64,000 nt of DNA, from contig CM070590.1 in NCBI GenBank assembly GCA_036346355.1, positions 40,519,749 to 40,583,748 of the forward strand, in the 5' to 3' direction. A program made the translations under genes and the position numbers. This DNA is from Rhipidocladum racemiflorum (lineage: Eukaryota; Streptophyta; Magnoliopsida; Poales; Poaceae). Every line of letters begins with the position of its first letter. The first letter of the stretch is position 1. Shown piece by piece: positions 1-11,342 of the stretch. Below the pieces are notes generated by a model, which ran no database searches, was not told the DNA's origin, and worked only from the letters and a program-made list of their open reading frames with translations.

Positions 1-1515
1 GATGCACATGCTGGGCCGATGACCAACTACCCCCACCTTCAGATATCTGAAAAACCACAGCCAGCTATCCCGATTCTCACCCTCAACAAAAGCAAAGGCC
101 AATGGGAGTATGTGGTTGTTCGTATCAATTGCAATGGCTGTTAGAATCTGCCCCTTGTATTTTCCTGTCAAAAATGTGCCATCAACACAAAGCAATGGAC
201 GATAGTACTTGAATGACGCAATGCAAGGCCCCAATGAAATGAAAGCACGACGAAATGTACAGATCCCATTTGCATCTGTTTCGCTTTCTTTGAAAGCGGT
301 GTATGTGCCAGGATTGGTTTGCTTCAGTACTTCAAGCACACGAGGTAGGTTGCAATACTAAGCCTCGTATGGGCCAAACCTCTTCTCTAATGCTTTCTGC
401 TTCGCACGCCAGGCTATGGAGTAGCTTATCTGATACTTAAATGTTCGTAACATTGCTTTCTGAATATACGAACACTCGATATCCCGCTTCTCAATGATTT
501 CATTAAACATCACGCTAGCTATTACAGCCGCATTCAGGTTACGGTGTTTGACATGAACATTTTCTAGTCTGCATGTGTGCTCGTCCACTCTTGATGCAAT
601 CCAATACGTCTCACACTTTGGCTTGTATGCATGTACTCTAAATTCACAACCATCGATTACGCACTTCACTGTGTACTTATCTGGGCTAGACAGGACAACC
701 CGAAACTCTCTTTGCAATGATAGTGCCCACAAGCTCACTGCCAACTTCAATTCAGAATTGTTCGAGAACATTTGATTCAACCGAATGGCACCAGTACCAT
801 ACTCACAATGCGAGTCATGGCCCCACAAAGCTTCCATACCAGCTTTGTTCTGCCTGTTCCATTCATCGGGGATGGGTACCTCCGCTGAGCCAGTACTACC
901 ATGCATTTCATCATCTTCCTCCCGTTCGTCATCTTCGCCGATGGTATCGACATGGTCCAACATTTCGGCTTCCTCTTCTGTTGCCATGCGGTCCACCCAA
1001 TCCAATTGATCCACAAGTTGATCGATATCCTCCCCTTCATCAGCCCGACCCTCTGCGCTTGCTGCATCCATGTGATCATCCCCCGCTGCTGCCTCAACCG
1101 ACACCGCTGGCTGAACTTGTTCAGCTGTAGCCGATGTGCTGCTCTCGCTCACACCAGTAGTACTCACCTCTTCCCTAGGGCAAGCTTGCACCAGCATCAC
1201 ACATTCGAGGCTAGATCCCTTGCACCACCTTAGCCATTTCTGCCACAACTGTGTTCGATCTACTATCTTCAACTCCCACATAGCCGGGTCACCCTTGCTA
1301 CGTGTGTATACGATTTGGATGATAACAGAATAAACACTTGGATCCAGGGAAAAAAATTGGGTCAACCAAAGTTTTACATCACGAATGCTAACAGTATCGG
1401 GGGACAAGTGCTCGGCCATGGTGACCGCAAAGCAGCTAAAATTCACTCCATTCTGCCCAATTTTTACTTCCCCATCGCCATAATATATCCTGAATTTCAC
1501 TGGTTCCGACATCAC
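1..1515 (-). pseudogene. MULE (MuDR-type) transposase, N-terminal part, one in-frame stop, runs off window start
   Basis: The minus-strand frame starts at an ATG at 1515 (MMSEPVKF) and reads about 385 codons to a TAG at 358-360, then continues open in the same frame to base 1. The first ~100 residues resemble the N-terminus of plant Mutator-like transposases. A low-complexity acidic linker (about residues 110-225) follows, then a MuDR-type DNA-binding region around residues 245-370. Beyond the stop come a PRVLE-like segment, CVDGTFL with the first catalytic Asp of the DDE transposase, and the downstream AFVEGENRDSW block. The stop sits where relatives usually have Ser (TCG to TAG is one change). 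The other catalytic residues would lie outside the window. The family assignment is strong; whether this copy is dead depends on the single stop. A terminal inverted repeat was not identified. Confidence 0.85.
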
Positions 1516-2026
1516 TGCGACGACATAGACATAATTAATATTTCCTTCCCTACTTAAAATGGAATATCAGAACCGTAAATTCAACCACGCTAATTAACTA
1601 CCGCGTTATCGATACTATATTCTTATAATATTATAGCGCATGTGTAATATGTCTATTTGATAAATGTTCGAAAATATCGGCCGATTAGCCGATTAACTGG
1701 CCGATTGGCTCGTGATCGAAGACCTAAAGATTCCATTTTTTAAGTTTACGGTGATAAAGCGTGGCCGACCATTCGATAATACGAGATTAATCACTTTTTC
1801 AATATTTTATTAATTACATGGATATATTGCCCTTGCGGACCTACCGACTAATGATTGACCGATTAGTTCAGTTAATCCTAGGTCGACCAATTAGCTACCG
1901 ATTAATGATTTCTTCAACAATGGTAATAACTAAATTTCATTACTGTAAATTTAAAAACGTTTACATATGCAAACTAATATCACCACTGTAAATTAAATAA
2001 CTAAAACTGCTACTCTAAATTAAAGA
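1516..2026. other. AT-rich non-coding stretch upstream of the MULE transposase
   Basis: No gene is seen. The stretch is AT-rich and has several copies of gattagccgattaact-like words around 1680-1900. By position it would be the promoter and 5' leader of the minus-strand transposase, but no TATA box or start site can be fixed. Confidence 0.4.
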
Positions 2027-2150
2027 ACTAGAATCGCTACTCTAAATTGCACTGATCTAGATCGCTACTATAGATTGCACTGACCTAGATCGCTAGTCTA
2101 GATTGCACTACTATATATCGCTACTCTAAATTGCACTACTCTAAATTAAA
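2027..2150. repeat. Degenerate tandem repeat, period about 28-29 bp
   Basis: Four imperfect units are spaced 28-29 bp apart. Each contains atcgctac, then tctaaattgcact or a close variant. The last units are shorter and run into an AAATTAAAA tract. Confidence 0.7.
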
Positions 2151-2190
2151 AAAACATGAAATTAAACGAAATTGCGATGCGAGGTTACCT

Positions 2191-2385
2191 TCTTCTCCTC
2201 CTCCTCCTCTTCTTCTTCTTCTCTTCTTCTTCTCCTCCTCCTCCTCTTCTTCTACTCCTCCTCCTCTCTCTCTCCCTCTCTCCTTCCCTTTCTCTCTCTC
2301 CCTCTCTTCCGGCCGGCGGCGCCCTCCTCTCCCTTTTCTTCTCTGGTTCGGCGGCCGAACGAATAGATCGATCGATCGATCGATC
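2191..2385. repeat. CT-rich microsatellite followed by a GATC tetranucleotide run
   Basis: From 2191 to about 2340 the plus strand is almost pure CTC/TTC/CTCT. At 2366-2385 there are five GATC units. Open frames here encode only Ser/Leu/Phe runs and are not genes. On the minus strand this would be a GA-rich leader upstream of the MULE transposase. Confidence 0.85.
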
Positions 2386-2408
2386 TGGCGTGGGGCAATT
2401 TTACCGAG

Positions 2409-2652
2409 CTATTTTCGCCACACCGTGCGGCGACAACCTATTTTCGCCGTACGGTTTGGCGAAAACTCTGTATTCGCCATACGGTTTGGTGAAAACTGGG
2501 TGTTCGTCACACCGTGTGGCGAAAATACCCTTGATTCCCGTGCGGCAGTTTAATAGCGCAATTAAGCTATTTTCGCCGAACCGTGTGGCGAAAATAGGGT
2601 GTTCGCCGCACGGTTCGGCGAAAATAGGGTATTCGCCGTACGGTTTGGCGAC
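2409..2652. repeat. Array of seven short hairpins with TTCGCC ... GGCGAA arms
   Basis: Seven units are spaced about 30-36 bp, with one 36-bp interruption near 2531-2566. Each has the arm TTCGCC (or TTCGTC), an 8-9 nt core alternating between ACACCGTGT-like and GTACGGTTT-like sequence, and the opposite arm GGCGAA. Every unit could form its own small hairpin, and the cores are near complements of each other, so units could also pair with neighbours. Confidence 0.8.
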
Positions 2653-2808
2653 GGCATATTATTTTTGCAAAAAAAATTTTCCGTATATTAAAAACGCAAT
2701 TTGGTTTAAAAAAAGTATTATTTTAAAAAAATTCCATAAGAAAGCCCAGTTCGGTCGTCGCACTTGACTCCATGGGAGAGGGTCACGACGCACAAGTCAC
2801 GGCATGAG

Positions 2809-2982
2809 TTTTTTTTTTTTTTAAGAGAGAATATCATTCGACTTTAATTTATTGATTTACAAAGATCATTACATCATTTGCCAGAACATTCAAAATAAAA
2901 ACAGGTGGTTCATCGACCCAAATACAAGAGATTTGAGAAACAAAAGCCCTACTAAGAAGCTCATGCCCTACTTTGTTTACCT
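2809..2982 (-). mobile_element. Short poly(A)-tailed retro-insertion, 5'-truncated, 9-bp target duplication
   Basis: A run of 14 T at 2809-2822 is the poly(A) tail of a minus-strand sequence. AATAAA lies about 25-30 nt upstream of the tail on that strand. CGGCATGAG at 2800-2808 is repeated at 2983-2991, which is a 9-bp target-site duplication. Tail plus long duplication is typical of LINE-driven insertion, so this is either the 3' end of a truncated LINE or a processed transcript. No reading frame of useful length is present and the source is not recognised. Confidence 0.7.
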
Positions 2983-3169
2983 CGGCATGAGTATTTATTT
3001 ATCGAAAACACTAATTTATGACCTCCGTAGCAATGCTCACGCAAGAGTTTTTTCATGTGATACGTGTCACACGTAAAGACGTAAAGGCTAGCATAGCCCG
3101 GTGTTTCGTTGGTCAAGACTTTACGCGCGTGCATTTTTTCTCTAAATACAAACTTACCATTTTTTCTGG

Positions 3170-3830
3170 GTTGATTTTTTTTAGTTTAACATTTTCGAGT
3201 TGAATTTTTTTGACTAATTTAAAATTTTCTAAGTTGAAATTTACGACTTGAAATTTATAGTCAAAACTTTTCAAACCAAAAGTTTTCGGCCGAATGTTTT
3301 TGAGTCAAGACTTTTCACGAAGAAAGTTTTTTCAAATCGAAATTTTTCAGAACAAATTTATTTGAACTAAAATTTTTTATTTGAAATTTTCAAGTTGAAA
3401 CTTACTGAAATAAAATTTTGTAATTTGCAAATTTTTTGAGTTAAAACGTTCTTATTTGAAATTTTTTAATTTAAAATTTTTTGTGTTGAATTTAAATCGA
3501 AACCCTTGAAACTGAAAGTTTTTAGAGTAGAAACTTTTTGATTTGAAATTTTTGGGTTGAAAGTTTTTCATTCGAAATTTTTTTGTGTTGAAAATTTCTA
3601 ATTTAAAATTTTTCAATTTACAACTTTTTGACTTCAAACTTTACACTTTAAACTTTCTAATTTGAAATTTTCTGATTTAAAATTTTTTAAATTTAAATTT
3701 TCTTATTTGAAATATTTTTAAGTTGAAACTTTCTTATATGAAATTTTTTATTTCAATTTTCTAACTTGAAATTTTTGGGTTGAATTTTTTTATTTAAAAA
3801 TTTTAAGTTAAACTTATCTGTACTTTTTTC
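3170..3830. repeat. Degenerate AT-rich tandem repeat, unit about 15-18 bp
   Basis: The stretch is built from variants of ttgaaatttttga and cttgaaacttttga. Read on the minus strand at 3452-3637 it gives a frame of repeating Asn-Phe-Lys, which reflects the repeat and not a gene. Unit length varies, so it is an old, eroded tandem array. Confidence 0.75.
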
Positions 3831-4489
3831 TAATACAAAATGCAAGGAATTATTCGTGTCTGACCGCATATAGCATGTAGATTGTTCTATCTGGTAGTAG
3901 CTCACCTGGATTACTCTACGGAGCTTTATGTGGAACGCTCAACTTGAGTGCGCATTGAACGGTCGTGAGACCGATGTAAATTAGTCGGAACCTTTATTTA
4001 TATTTTGATGGGCGCCGCATCAGTATTGGCATTGTATTAATTGTATGGTCAAATCTCTGCGGCAGCGACGTCTATCAGATCGAACTCCGGTTTCGGTAGG
4101 ACCAGCTGCTTTCATGCTAGAGATGATGTCAAGTACAGGCCACAACTTCATTGATTGTACGCGCGTGCGGGGTCATGCGAGGCATATTTGTCATGCAGAA
4201 ATTTACAAAATGAAAAATCACTTGAAACAATATAAATTCCTCTAAAATCATGTTAAAATCATCCATCCCAAACTGATGCAATGTAGAAAAGGAACTTCCT
4301 ATTATTAAAATTGTCCGCAGGGTTTTGGAGAATCATTTATGGACATGACTAAAAGTATCTATAATATAGAGACGGCTGTTGTCTCCATACTGTATCGTAT
4401 CATCTAAAGATAAAAATTAAAAACAAGCTCTACAATAGATAATATTTTAAGGTTGTCTCTATGACATACTATAATATTTTAATTATGGC
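3831..4489. other. Unassigned non-coding stretch
   Basis: I see no gene or recognisable element. A phrase around 4350-4470 (agacggctgttgtctcc and a later gttgtctct) suggests a small decayed repeat, without clear ends. Confidence 0.3.
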
Positions 4490-4850
4490 ATGAAAAAATA
4501 TTTATTATACACAATAATTACTACTATAGGAATATATATCAGAATCAGTTATTTTTCGTCATCACAATCGGTTTTGATAGTGATACAAAGTCCAATGATA
4601 GTGATGAGGAGGCACTATAAAAGTCGGTTTTCGCCCGATAGTAATAAATACTCATCACAATCGGTTCTGATATCAGAACCAATTGTGATGACATCCTTAT
4701 CACAATCAGTTTCATATCACAACTGATTGTGATACCTGCACTCATCACAAAGTACCTCTAAGATAGAACCGATTGTGATGAGTGTGGCTATCACAATTAG
4801 ATCTAAGCTAGAACCGATTGTAATGACCATATTATTGCTATACACCATTC
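4490..4850. repeat. CACTA-type subterminal repeat cluster and possible degenerate terminus
   Basis: ATCACAATCGGTTCTGA and its reverse complement AGAACCGATTGTGATGA occur at least eight times in both orientations between about 4555 and 4830. Clusters of short direct and inverted repeats next to the ends are a hallmark of CACTA (En/Spm) elements. The sequence tactactataggaa near 4517 may be a decayed CACTACTAGAAA-type terminus. The Ulp1-like exons just to the right, on minus, fit a CACTA whose 3' end lies here. The terminus call is weak; the repeat cluster is clear. Confidence 0.6.
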
Positions 4851-5042
4851 GAAAACAACCCTAAATTCATAGTATATGCATCCACAATATAATTCACAGT
4901 ACACATGCATTCGCAATATCACAGAACATTCATATACATTTACAATATCATAGCACATAACATTCACAACACAACCATATCATATTTACAGTACACATAT
5001 CACATTTACATGATATAATATTGTTCACAACATATGGACTAT

Positions 5043-5388
5043 TAGGAGCCTGTCAATTCTCTATAACTACCAACGTCCGCTCTAATTTCTATTGGGTACC
5101 ACATGCATAAGTGGTCTCATAGAATGTTGAGATCTTTGTTGTCAACGCTCTTGAGGGGGTTATTGAGTTTCTGCAAAATAGAAAGTAGTGCACTAGTTTA
5201 AGTTTTAAAATAAATATGTAAAAGGTTCAGCGTATTATGCATATACATATACCTTAGGAAAAGGTAGAAGCCACACAGGTCGTCGCACTCCTGTTGGTTA
5301 CATTGTGAAAAAGAAAACCAAATTAGGAGACAAATAATAGATGTTAGAAAAAAAAATCCTATCCTAGCACTTGTACCTTGAAGCGCTT
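5043..5388 (-). pseudogene. CACTA-encoded Ulp1-like cysteine protease, C-terminal exons (catalytic Cys part)
   Basis: Minus-strand exons continue the gene fragment at 39372-40153. The exon cut by the E1 insertion resumes at 5388 and ends with a donor after 5377. An exon at 5290-5253 (acceptor CAACAG, donor GTATATG) encodes DLCGFYLFLR, the catalytic Cys-Gly block of C48/Ulp1 peptidases, with the Cys codon at 5273-5275. A last exon starts near 5170 after TTTTGCAG and contains an in-frame TGA. In rice-type CACTA elements such a protease accompanies the TNP2-like transposase. The domain is assigned by motif and exon logic, not by search. Confidence 0.6.
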
Positions 5389-8300
5389 TGTCGGGACCCG
5401 AATTTGCAAATCCGGACCCTCTGTGTATTTAGCACTAGTTCAGGGTCATCCTAGTGCACACAGTCTCAACATTGGTAAATATCACAATCATACACATCGA
5501 TGGTAATATAGTACTTTAATTAAGATAACCAAACTGGTTCCTCGACCTTATGGTCAAGTTATAAGAGTACGCCACATAGGGCAAAACTTATTAAGGAAAT
5601 AAATTGCAGCGGAATAAAAGCATCAACGTGGCGCCATCTAGCTAGTATACCACAGGTAACTGACTGGGCTCGGTCCGTAGGTAGACGGCTCCTCCTGAAG
5701 CTCTTCCTCCAAAGCTGGTGTCGCTTCTCCTTCAACTGATTTTGTATTGTGGCAAGGGTGAGTACTTGGTACTCAGCAAATCATGCACAGAATGCAAGCT
5801 AATATTCTATATGCATGGCTTATTACAAAGGATAGGCTAATAGGTACATTTGCAGTAAATCAATAGTTAACAAGTAGCATAAGTGGATTCGAAACCAGTA
5901 AAAGTAAAGGTTATATCAATAACTTTTCCAGGAGTTAAGTAAACACTTTTCCTTTCCTAATCCACATTTCCATCAACGTCATCATTTAACCCAACCAAAC
6001 TTTCCAAATCCAAGTTGTTTTCAAGAAAGTCTAACACTTGACTGTAATCCCCGAGCAATGTCCAGTACCGCGCACACGGCTATTCGAATAGATTTTACAC
6101 TTTTGTAGAGGTTATGCACTTTACCCACAAGATATAGTCAAACACCACAAAGGCGAGTGATCGTAACATAGCATTTCAGAGACTGCAAACTTTAGAAGTG
6201 AACCTCTCCGGCTTTTGTCATACACCATCCCTTCCCTTAACAGAGGTGAAGTATGGGACCGACATACTGTTGGACGGGTACCAAGCCATAGCACTGGTAC
6301 GCTCCCCTTTCAAGCTACACAAAGGGTGTAGTTGACACCCCGAGGTATGATAGGCAAGTTTTTAGTAACTTACTCAACTAGGTCCGTCCCATTGCGGACA
6401 TGTGGTTGCACGTTTGACTCAGATCAAAGGCTTGCAAGGTTAAGTCCTTAGGGTGACCATGGCACGACTACCCGAAGAACAAAATCAACTTTCCCGGTGC
6501 CACACCTGGCCCACCATATCATTCTTGCCACTTGCCCCAGTCTAAATCTATTTATCAAACCCAGTTGATTACCATGCACCTTGTGCCTCCAACAATCACA
6601 ACACATGATACTTCTTTAAAACAGGTTCAATATCTCATTAAGTCAATATTAACATTTTATTGTCCAAAATCATGCCATGTGTACGTAGCAGGTCTAAGCA
6701 ATATACTACCACGGTCTAAATACCCATTGTTGGCAATTTAATAATGTCCAACTATGTATCCACAACTTGGGTGACAAGGGTTCATGGCACATAATTGAAT
6801 AGTCAAGGTGTCATACTGCAATTTGGCCTCTATCTAATTCCTAAAAATAATTTAAACAATTTCTAATTAAATTAGCATGCAATAATTGAAATTAAATTAA
6901 TTTCATAAATGGCATAAATATGGTCAAAGCATAACTTGCCTTCAAAGAGTACTTGTTCTTAATCTTGAGCTGGCTCCTAGGTCAACACTTCACCTTCGAA
7001 GCCCTCAAGTACTTCAACGTCTACTCGTAACGCGTGCAAATAGCAATAAATAAATAAATAAAACAGTACATACACGTTGCCCAAAAGTTCAAATAAAGTC
7101 CACAAACAGAAAGGGCATAATTTTACAAATTTTTAGAAATTTGAATCGTCCAAATCGGAGTTAAAATGCAAAAGTTGTAATTGTTTAAAGTTTAAAGTTT
7201 AAAGAATCTACTAATTAAATATAAACAGTAAAAAATTCATATTCAAAATTTAATCAAAATTCATAATTTAGTAGATCTAAATTTTATAAAAATTTAGAAA
7301 TTGGAATCGTTCAAATCGGAGTTAAAACGCAAAAGTTATAAGCGTTTGAAATTTGAAAATTCAAATAAATCAATAAACCAAACTAATTCATTTATTTTTC
7401 TTTTGAAAAATCCATTTATTGCGTCAGCATGACATCAGCACGGGATTTGAATTTCCACCGAGTTATTTTTCTATTGAAAAATCGATTTATGACGTTATCA
7501 TGACGTCAACGGGTCCATGGACTAGGTCCACGGCTCGAGTTCAGCTCACTATGGACCCGGCCCACGGGCACGTGTCTCTCTGACATGTGGGACCACTCGG
7601 GTGATATCAGCGTTGACGTCACCGTGCCTCGTCCACACGATACTGACATGTGGGCCCCACCGTGACGTCACGGATGATGTCATGGAGCCGTTGGGCCAGC
7701 CGCTAACACGCGGGCCCCACGCGTGACGTCAGCGACGACTGTGGCTGACCCGCATGGACCACGACTTTTTAGCTCCCGCGCACGTGGCAAGTGGCACGAT
7801 CTGGGCCGTTGATTTGAAAATCAACGATCCAGATTGGATCCAATGCCGCACGTTGCGGTGCAACGCGGCTAATCTGGGCTGTTCGATTTGGATCGGATGG
7901 TCCAGATTCGCTCGGGTTTCGTCTCACCGTGGGGTGGCATGGCATGGCATGACCCGGGTGGCGACACGTGGCTCAATCTACGCCATTCAATTTCGATCGA
8001 ACGGCCGAGATTGCATCTAATGCTACAGCGCGACTAATCCTAACCGTACGATCTAGATCTAATGGCTGAGATCCAATCTAGGCACGGTACAGTTCACAGC
8101 AACGTGGCTCTATCTATACCGTTGGATCTAGATCCAATGGTTGGGATCAGATCCAGAAACCGAAACGTGAAATCGATCGAGGTGACGTGGACGAACCTGA
8201 GCCGTGCGATGAAGATCCAACAGCTGAGAAGCTTCGCGGTTCCGGCGATGGCGCGGTGGAGCAGAGGTTGCCGGAGACGAAGACGATGACACGGGAAACG

Positions 8301-9051
8301 GCATTGCGGGCGCACTCCGGCGAGGTGAGTGGGACTCCCAGGTGCGGCTCATCGCGATGGTTCCGGATCTGGACTCAATCACGGTAGAGGACAGCGGAAA
8401 CGGCGGCAAACGGCAGAAAACGGAAAGTGGTGGAGCACAAATCCAACTTCGGCGTGCTCTAGCGGGCGAACAGCGGTGGCTCGGGCTCCGTGGTTTAGGG
8501 CTACGGGTGCGCACAGAAGAGAGGAACAAGATTGCGGCGGCGGCGCATTAAATAGGGGTCTCGGCTTGGATTCAGATGGTGCGACGTGGCGCAATGCTGG
8601 CCGTTAGATCAAGATCCGAAGGCCACGCGCATTAGTGTTCGGCTGGCTCGGGTCGGGCTTGAGTCCGGTTCGAGTCGGACTCGGACTCGACTCTGACTCG
8701 GGTCGGACTCGGTCGGGCTCGGTTGGAGGAACAGTACAAACCCACTCGGTTAATTTCCAGCGAGTTAATATTCAAAATAATTTCTAGAAATTCAATTAAT
8801 TCGAGAAAAATAGCAGAAAAATCAGAAAAATTCCAAAAAAAATCTGGAAAATACTTTGAGACATTTTGGACACAAATAAAATATTTTCAACAAAATTTTA
8901 TTTAAAACTTTTAAGTCTTTAATTATTTCAAAAGGGAATAAATTCAAATTAAATCCAAATATATCCAAATAAATTCCAGAAAATTTCAAAAATTTACCAA
9001 AGTGCCAAATTTCATTTAAAATCATGAAAAGCAAAAAATTGGGGTGTTACA
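5389..9051 (-). repeat. E1 3' LTR (3663 bp)
   Basis: On plus it begins TGTCGGGACCCGAATTTGC and ends GGGGTGTTACA. It matches 37150-39366 and the two E2 LTRs. Around 7750-8170 it carries several CCGTTGGATCT/AGATCCAACGG palindromes, and around 8640-8730 a run of TCGGACTCGGG units. The last 300 bp are AT-rich with ccagaaaaattctgg-type hairpins. Open frames inside are chance frames in GC-rich LTR sequence. Confidence 0.92.
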
Positions 9052-9066
9052 AACCTCCCCCCTTAA
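9052..9066 (-). promoter_or_regulatory. E1 polypurine tract
   Basis: Read on minus, TAAGGGGGGAGGTT directly precedes the 3' LTR start TGTAACACC. This is the expected plus-strand primer for reverse transcription. Confidence 0.85.
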
Positions 9067-9092
9067 CAGAATCTTGTCCCTGAGAGTTAGGG

Positions 9093-11342
9093 CTAACTAA
9101 GGAATAGGTTCGGAAATTTTTTCTTGAAATCCTCCCCGCGCTCCCAAGTCGCTTCGCTCTCTGCATGGTTGCTCCACTGGACTCTGTGGAAATAGGTTGA
9201 CCTATTTCTCGTCTCTTGATCCATGGTGTCCAGAATCTTCACGGGATGCTCCTTGTAGGTTAGATCCTCCTGCAGCTTTATTGACTCTAACGGTGTCTGC
9301 TCATCTGGTACCCGGAGACACTTCTTCAGTTGTGACACACGGAACACATCATGCACACCTGCCAACAACTGCGGCAACTCCAATTGGTAAGCAACTTCAC
9401 CTCTGCGGCTTAGGATTTTGAATGGACCGATATAGCGCGGCGCGAGTTTTCCTTTGGCATGAAACCTCTTAACTCCCTTGAGGGGTGTAACCCTAAGGTA
9501 CACGAAATCCTTCGACTCAAAGCTCAAGTCTCGTCGACGGTTATCCGCATAACTTTTCTGTCTTGACTGAGCTATCTTCAGTCTTTCTCGGATCATAGCA
9601 ATCTGCTCTTCGGCTTCTTGAAGAATGTCGAGTCCAAAGACACGGTGTTCACCTGTCTCATTCCAGTTCAATGGCGTCCGGCAAGGTCGAACATACAGTG
9701 CTTCAAAGGGTGACATCTGTAGACTGTCCTGATAACTATTATTGTAGCTGAACTCAGCATACGGCAGACTTTTATCCCAAAAGGTAGCATAAGCCAATGC
9801 ACATGCTCGTAGCATATGTTCCAGAATCTGATTAACCCTTTCAGTTTGCTCGTCCGTCTACGGGTGATATGCGGTACTGAAGTTCAAACGGGTCCCCATA
9901 GCTTCATGCAACTTATTCCAAAACCTTGAGGTAAATTGGATACCTCTGTCTGATACAATCTTCTTCGGCACTCTGTGCAAACAGATGATCCTAGTCATGT
10001 ACAACTCTGCTAGTTTATTTCCTGAGTAAGTGGTCTTTATAGGGATAAAATGGGCGACCTTGGTCAAGCGGTCCACTATAACCCATATGGAGTCATATCC
10101 CCCTTGAGTTTTCGGCAATCCGGTAATAAAGTCCATGCCAATTTCCTCCCACTTCCACTCAGGTATTCTTAGCGGCTGCAGTAATCCCGCCGGCCTCTGT
10201 GCTTTAACTCTTTGGCACACATCACACAACGCAACATGCTCGGCAACTTCACGGTTTATACTCGGCCACGAGAATCTTTCCTTCAGGTCTTGATACATCT
10301 TGGCACTCCCTAGATGAATGGAATACTTGGAGTCATGGACTTCCTCCAAAATCAACTGCTTCAGCTCCTTCTTGTTCGTCACACAGATGCGATCCTTAAT
10401 CCACAATGTGCCTTGCTCATCCAGTCTAAAATCCTTAGCCTTGCTTTCATCCATCTTGGACTTGATTCTACGGATCTTGTCATCATCATTCTGTCCATCT
10501 CGGATCTGGTCTTCTAAGGTAGGCTTCACCTCCAACGCGGCCAAGAATCCTTCCTGTACTACTTCTAGTTTTAGCTTCTGAAACTCCTTGTATAGCTCAT
10601 CCTGACTTGTGGCTATCATCGTATTCACGGTATGACTTTTCCAACTCAGGGCATCGGCCACCACATTAGCCTTTCCGGGATGGTAATGGATTCCGACATT
10701 GTAATCCTTGATCAACTCCAACCTTCTTCTTTGCCCCATGTTCAGATCCGATTGGGGGAAGATGTATTTAAGACTCTTATGGTCCGTATACACTTTGCAT
10801 CTATTCCCAATCCGGTAGTGTCGCCACAACTTCAAGGCATGCAATACAGCTGCTAACTCTAGGTCATGCATCGGGTAATTCTCTTCATGCGGCCTCAGCT
10901 GCCTTGATGCATATGCAACAACCTTCCGGTTTTGCATCAACACGCATCCAAGTCCCTGGCGCGATACATTACAATATATATCAAAGCTCTGATTAACATC
11001 TGGTAGGACTAACACCGGCGCCGATGTCAATCGCTTTTTCAGCTCCTGGAAACCTTTCTCACACTCTGGCGTCCAGTTAAACTTCTTTTCTATCTTCAGC
11101 AACTGCGTAAGAGGTCTCGCAATTCTCGAAAAGCCTTCGATAAAACGGCGGTAGTAACTGGCCATCCCAAGGAAACTCCAAATCTGGGTCACTGTCTTCG
11201 GCGGTTCCCAATGTAACACGGCCTCAACTTTGCTTGGATCAACAGTGACTCCTTCTGCGGTCATCATATGTCCAAGAAACTCCACCTTGTCTTTCCAAAA
11301 ATCACACTTGCTGAATTTCGCAAAGAGTTGCTGTTCTCTCAG
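9093..11342 (-). pseudogene. E1 pol, C-terminal half: RT thumb, RNase H, integrase, chromodomain
   Basis: One frame runs from the edge of the solo LTR at 11342 to 9093 with a single TAG at 9858-9860. In order: RT connection (FLGHMMT), RNase H, the HHCC zinc site of integrase (HDSKYSIH ... CDVCQRV), catalytic GMDFITGLP and VSDRGIQF, then the stop two codons from TDEQTERVN, which holds the third catalytic residue. The integrase C-terminus and a chromodomain ending RVQWSNHAESEATWE follow at about 9230-9100. RNase H reads YCNVS where E2 has YCDAS, so a catalytic Asp is lost by G to A. The first ~23 codons of the open frame come from the inserted solo LTR. Both the stop (CAG to TAG) and the RNase H change look like cytosine deamination. 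Confidence 0.92.

Noticed and set aside
575..1333. Plus-strand open frames opposite the MULE gene
   Set aside because: They are antisense shadows of the transposase frame, which has clear homology-type motifs.
2409..2652. CRISPR-like array
   Set aside because: Repeats are hairpins with near-constant short spacers that are part of the repeat, in a plant-type genome; there are no unique spacers or cas genes.
2131..2767. Plus-strand open frames of up to 203 codons
   Set aside because: They translate the CT microsatellite and the hairpin array into Ser/Leu/Phe runs and have no protein features.
3452..3637. Asn-Phe-Lys repeat protein on minus
   Set aside because: It is a direct reading of the degenerate AT-rich tandem repeat.
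8062..8607. Arg-rich open frames on both strands in the E1 LTR (also 20029-20966, 29116-30287, 38392-39134)
   Set aside because: They lie in GC-rich LTR sequence, are not conserved in frame between LTR copies, and contain no domain.
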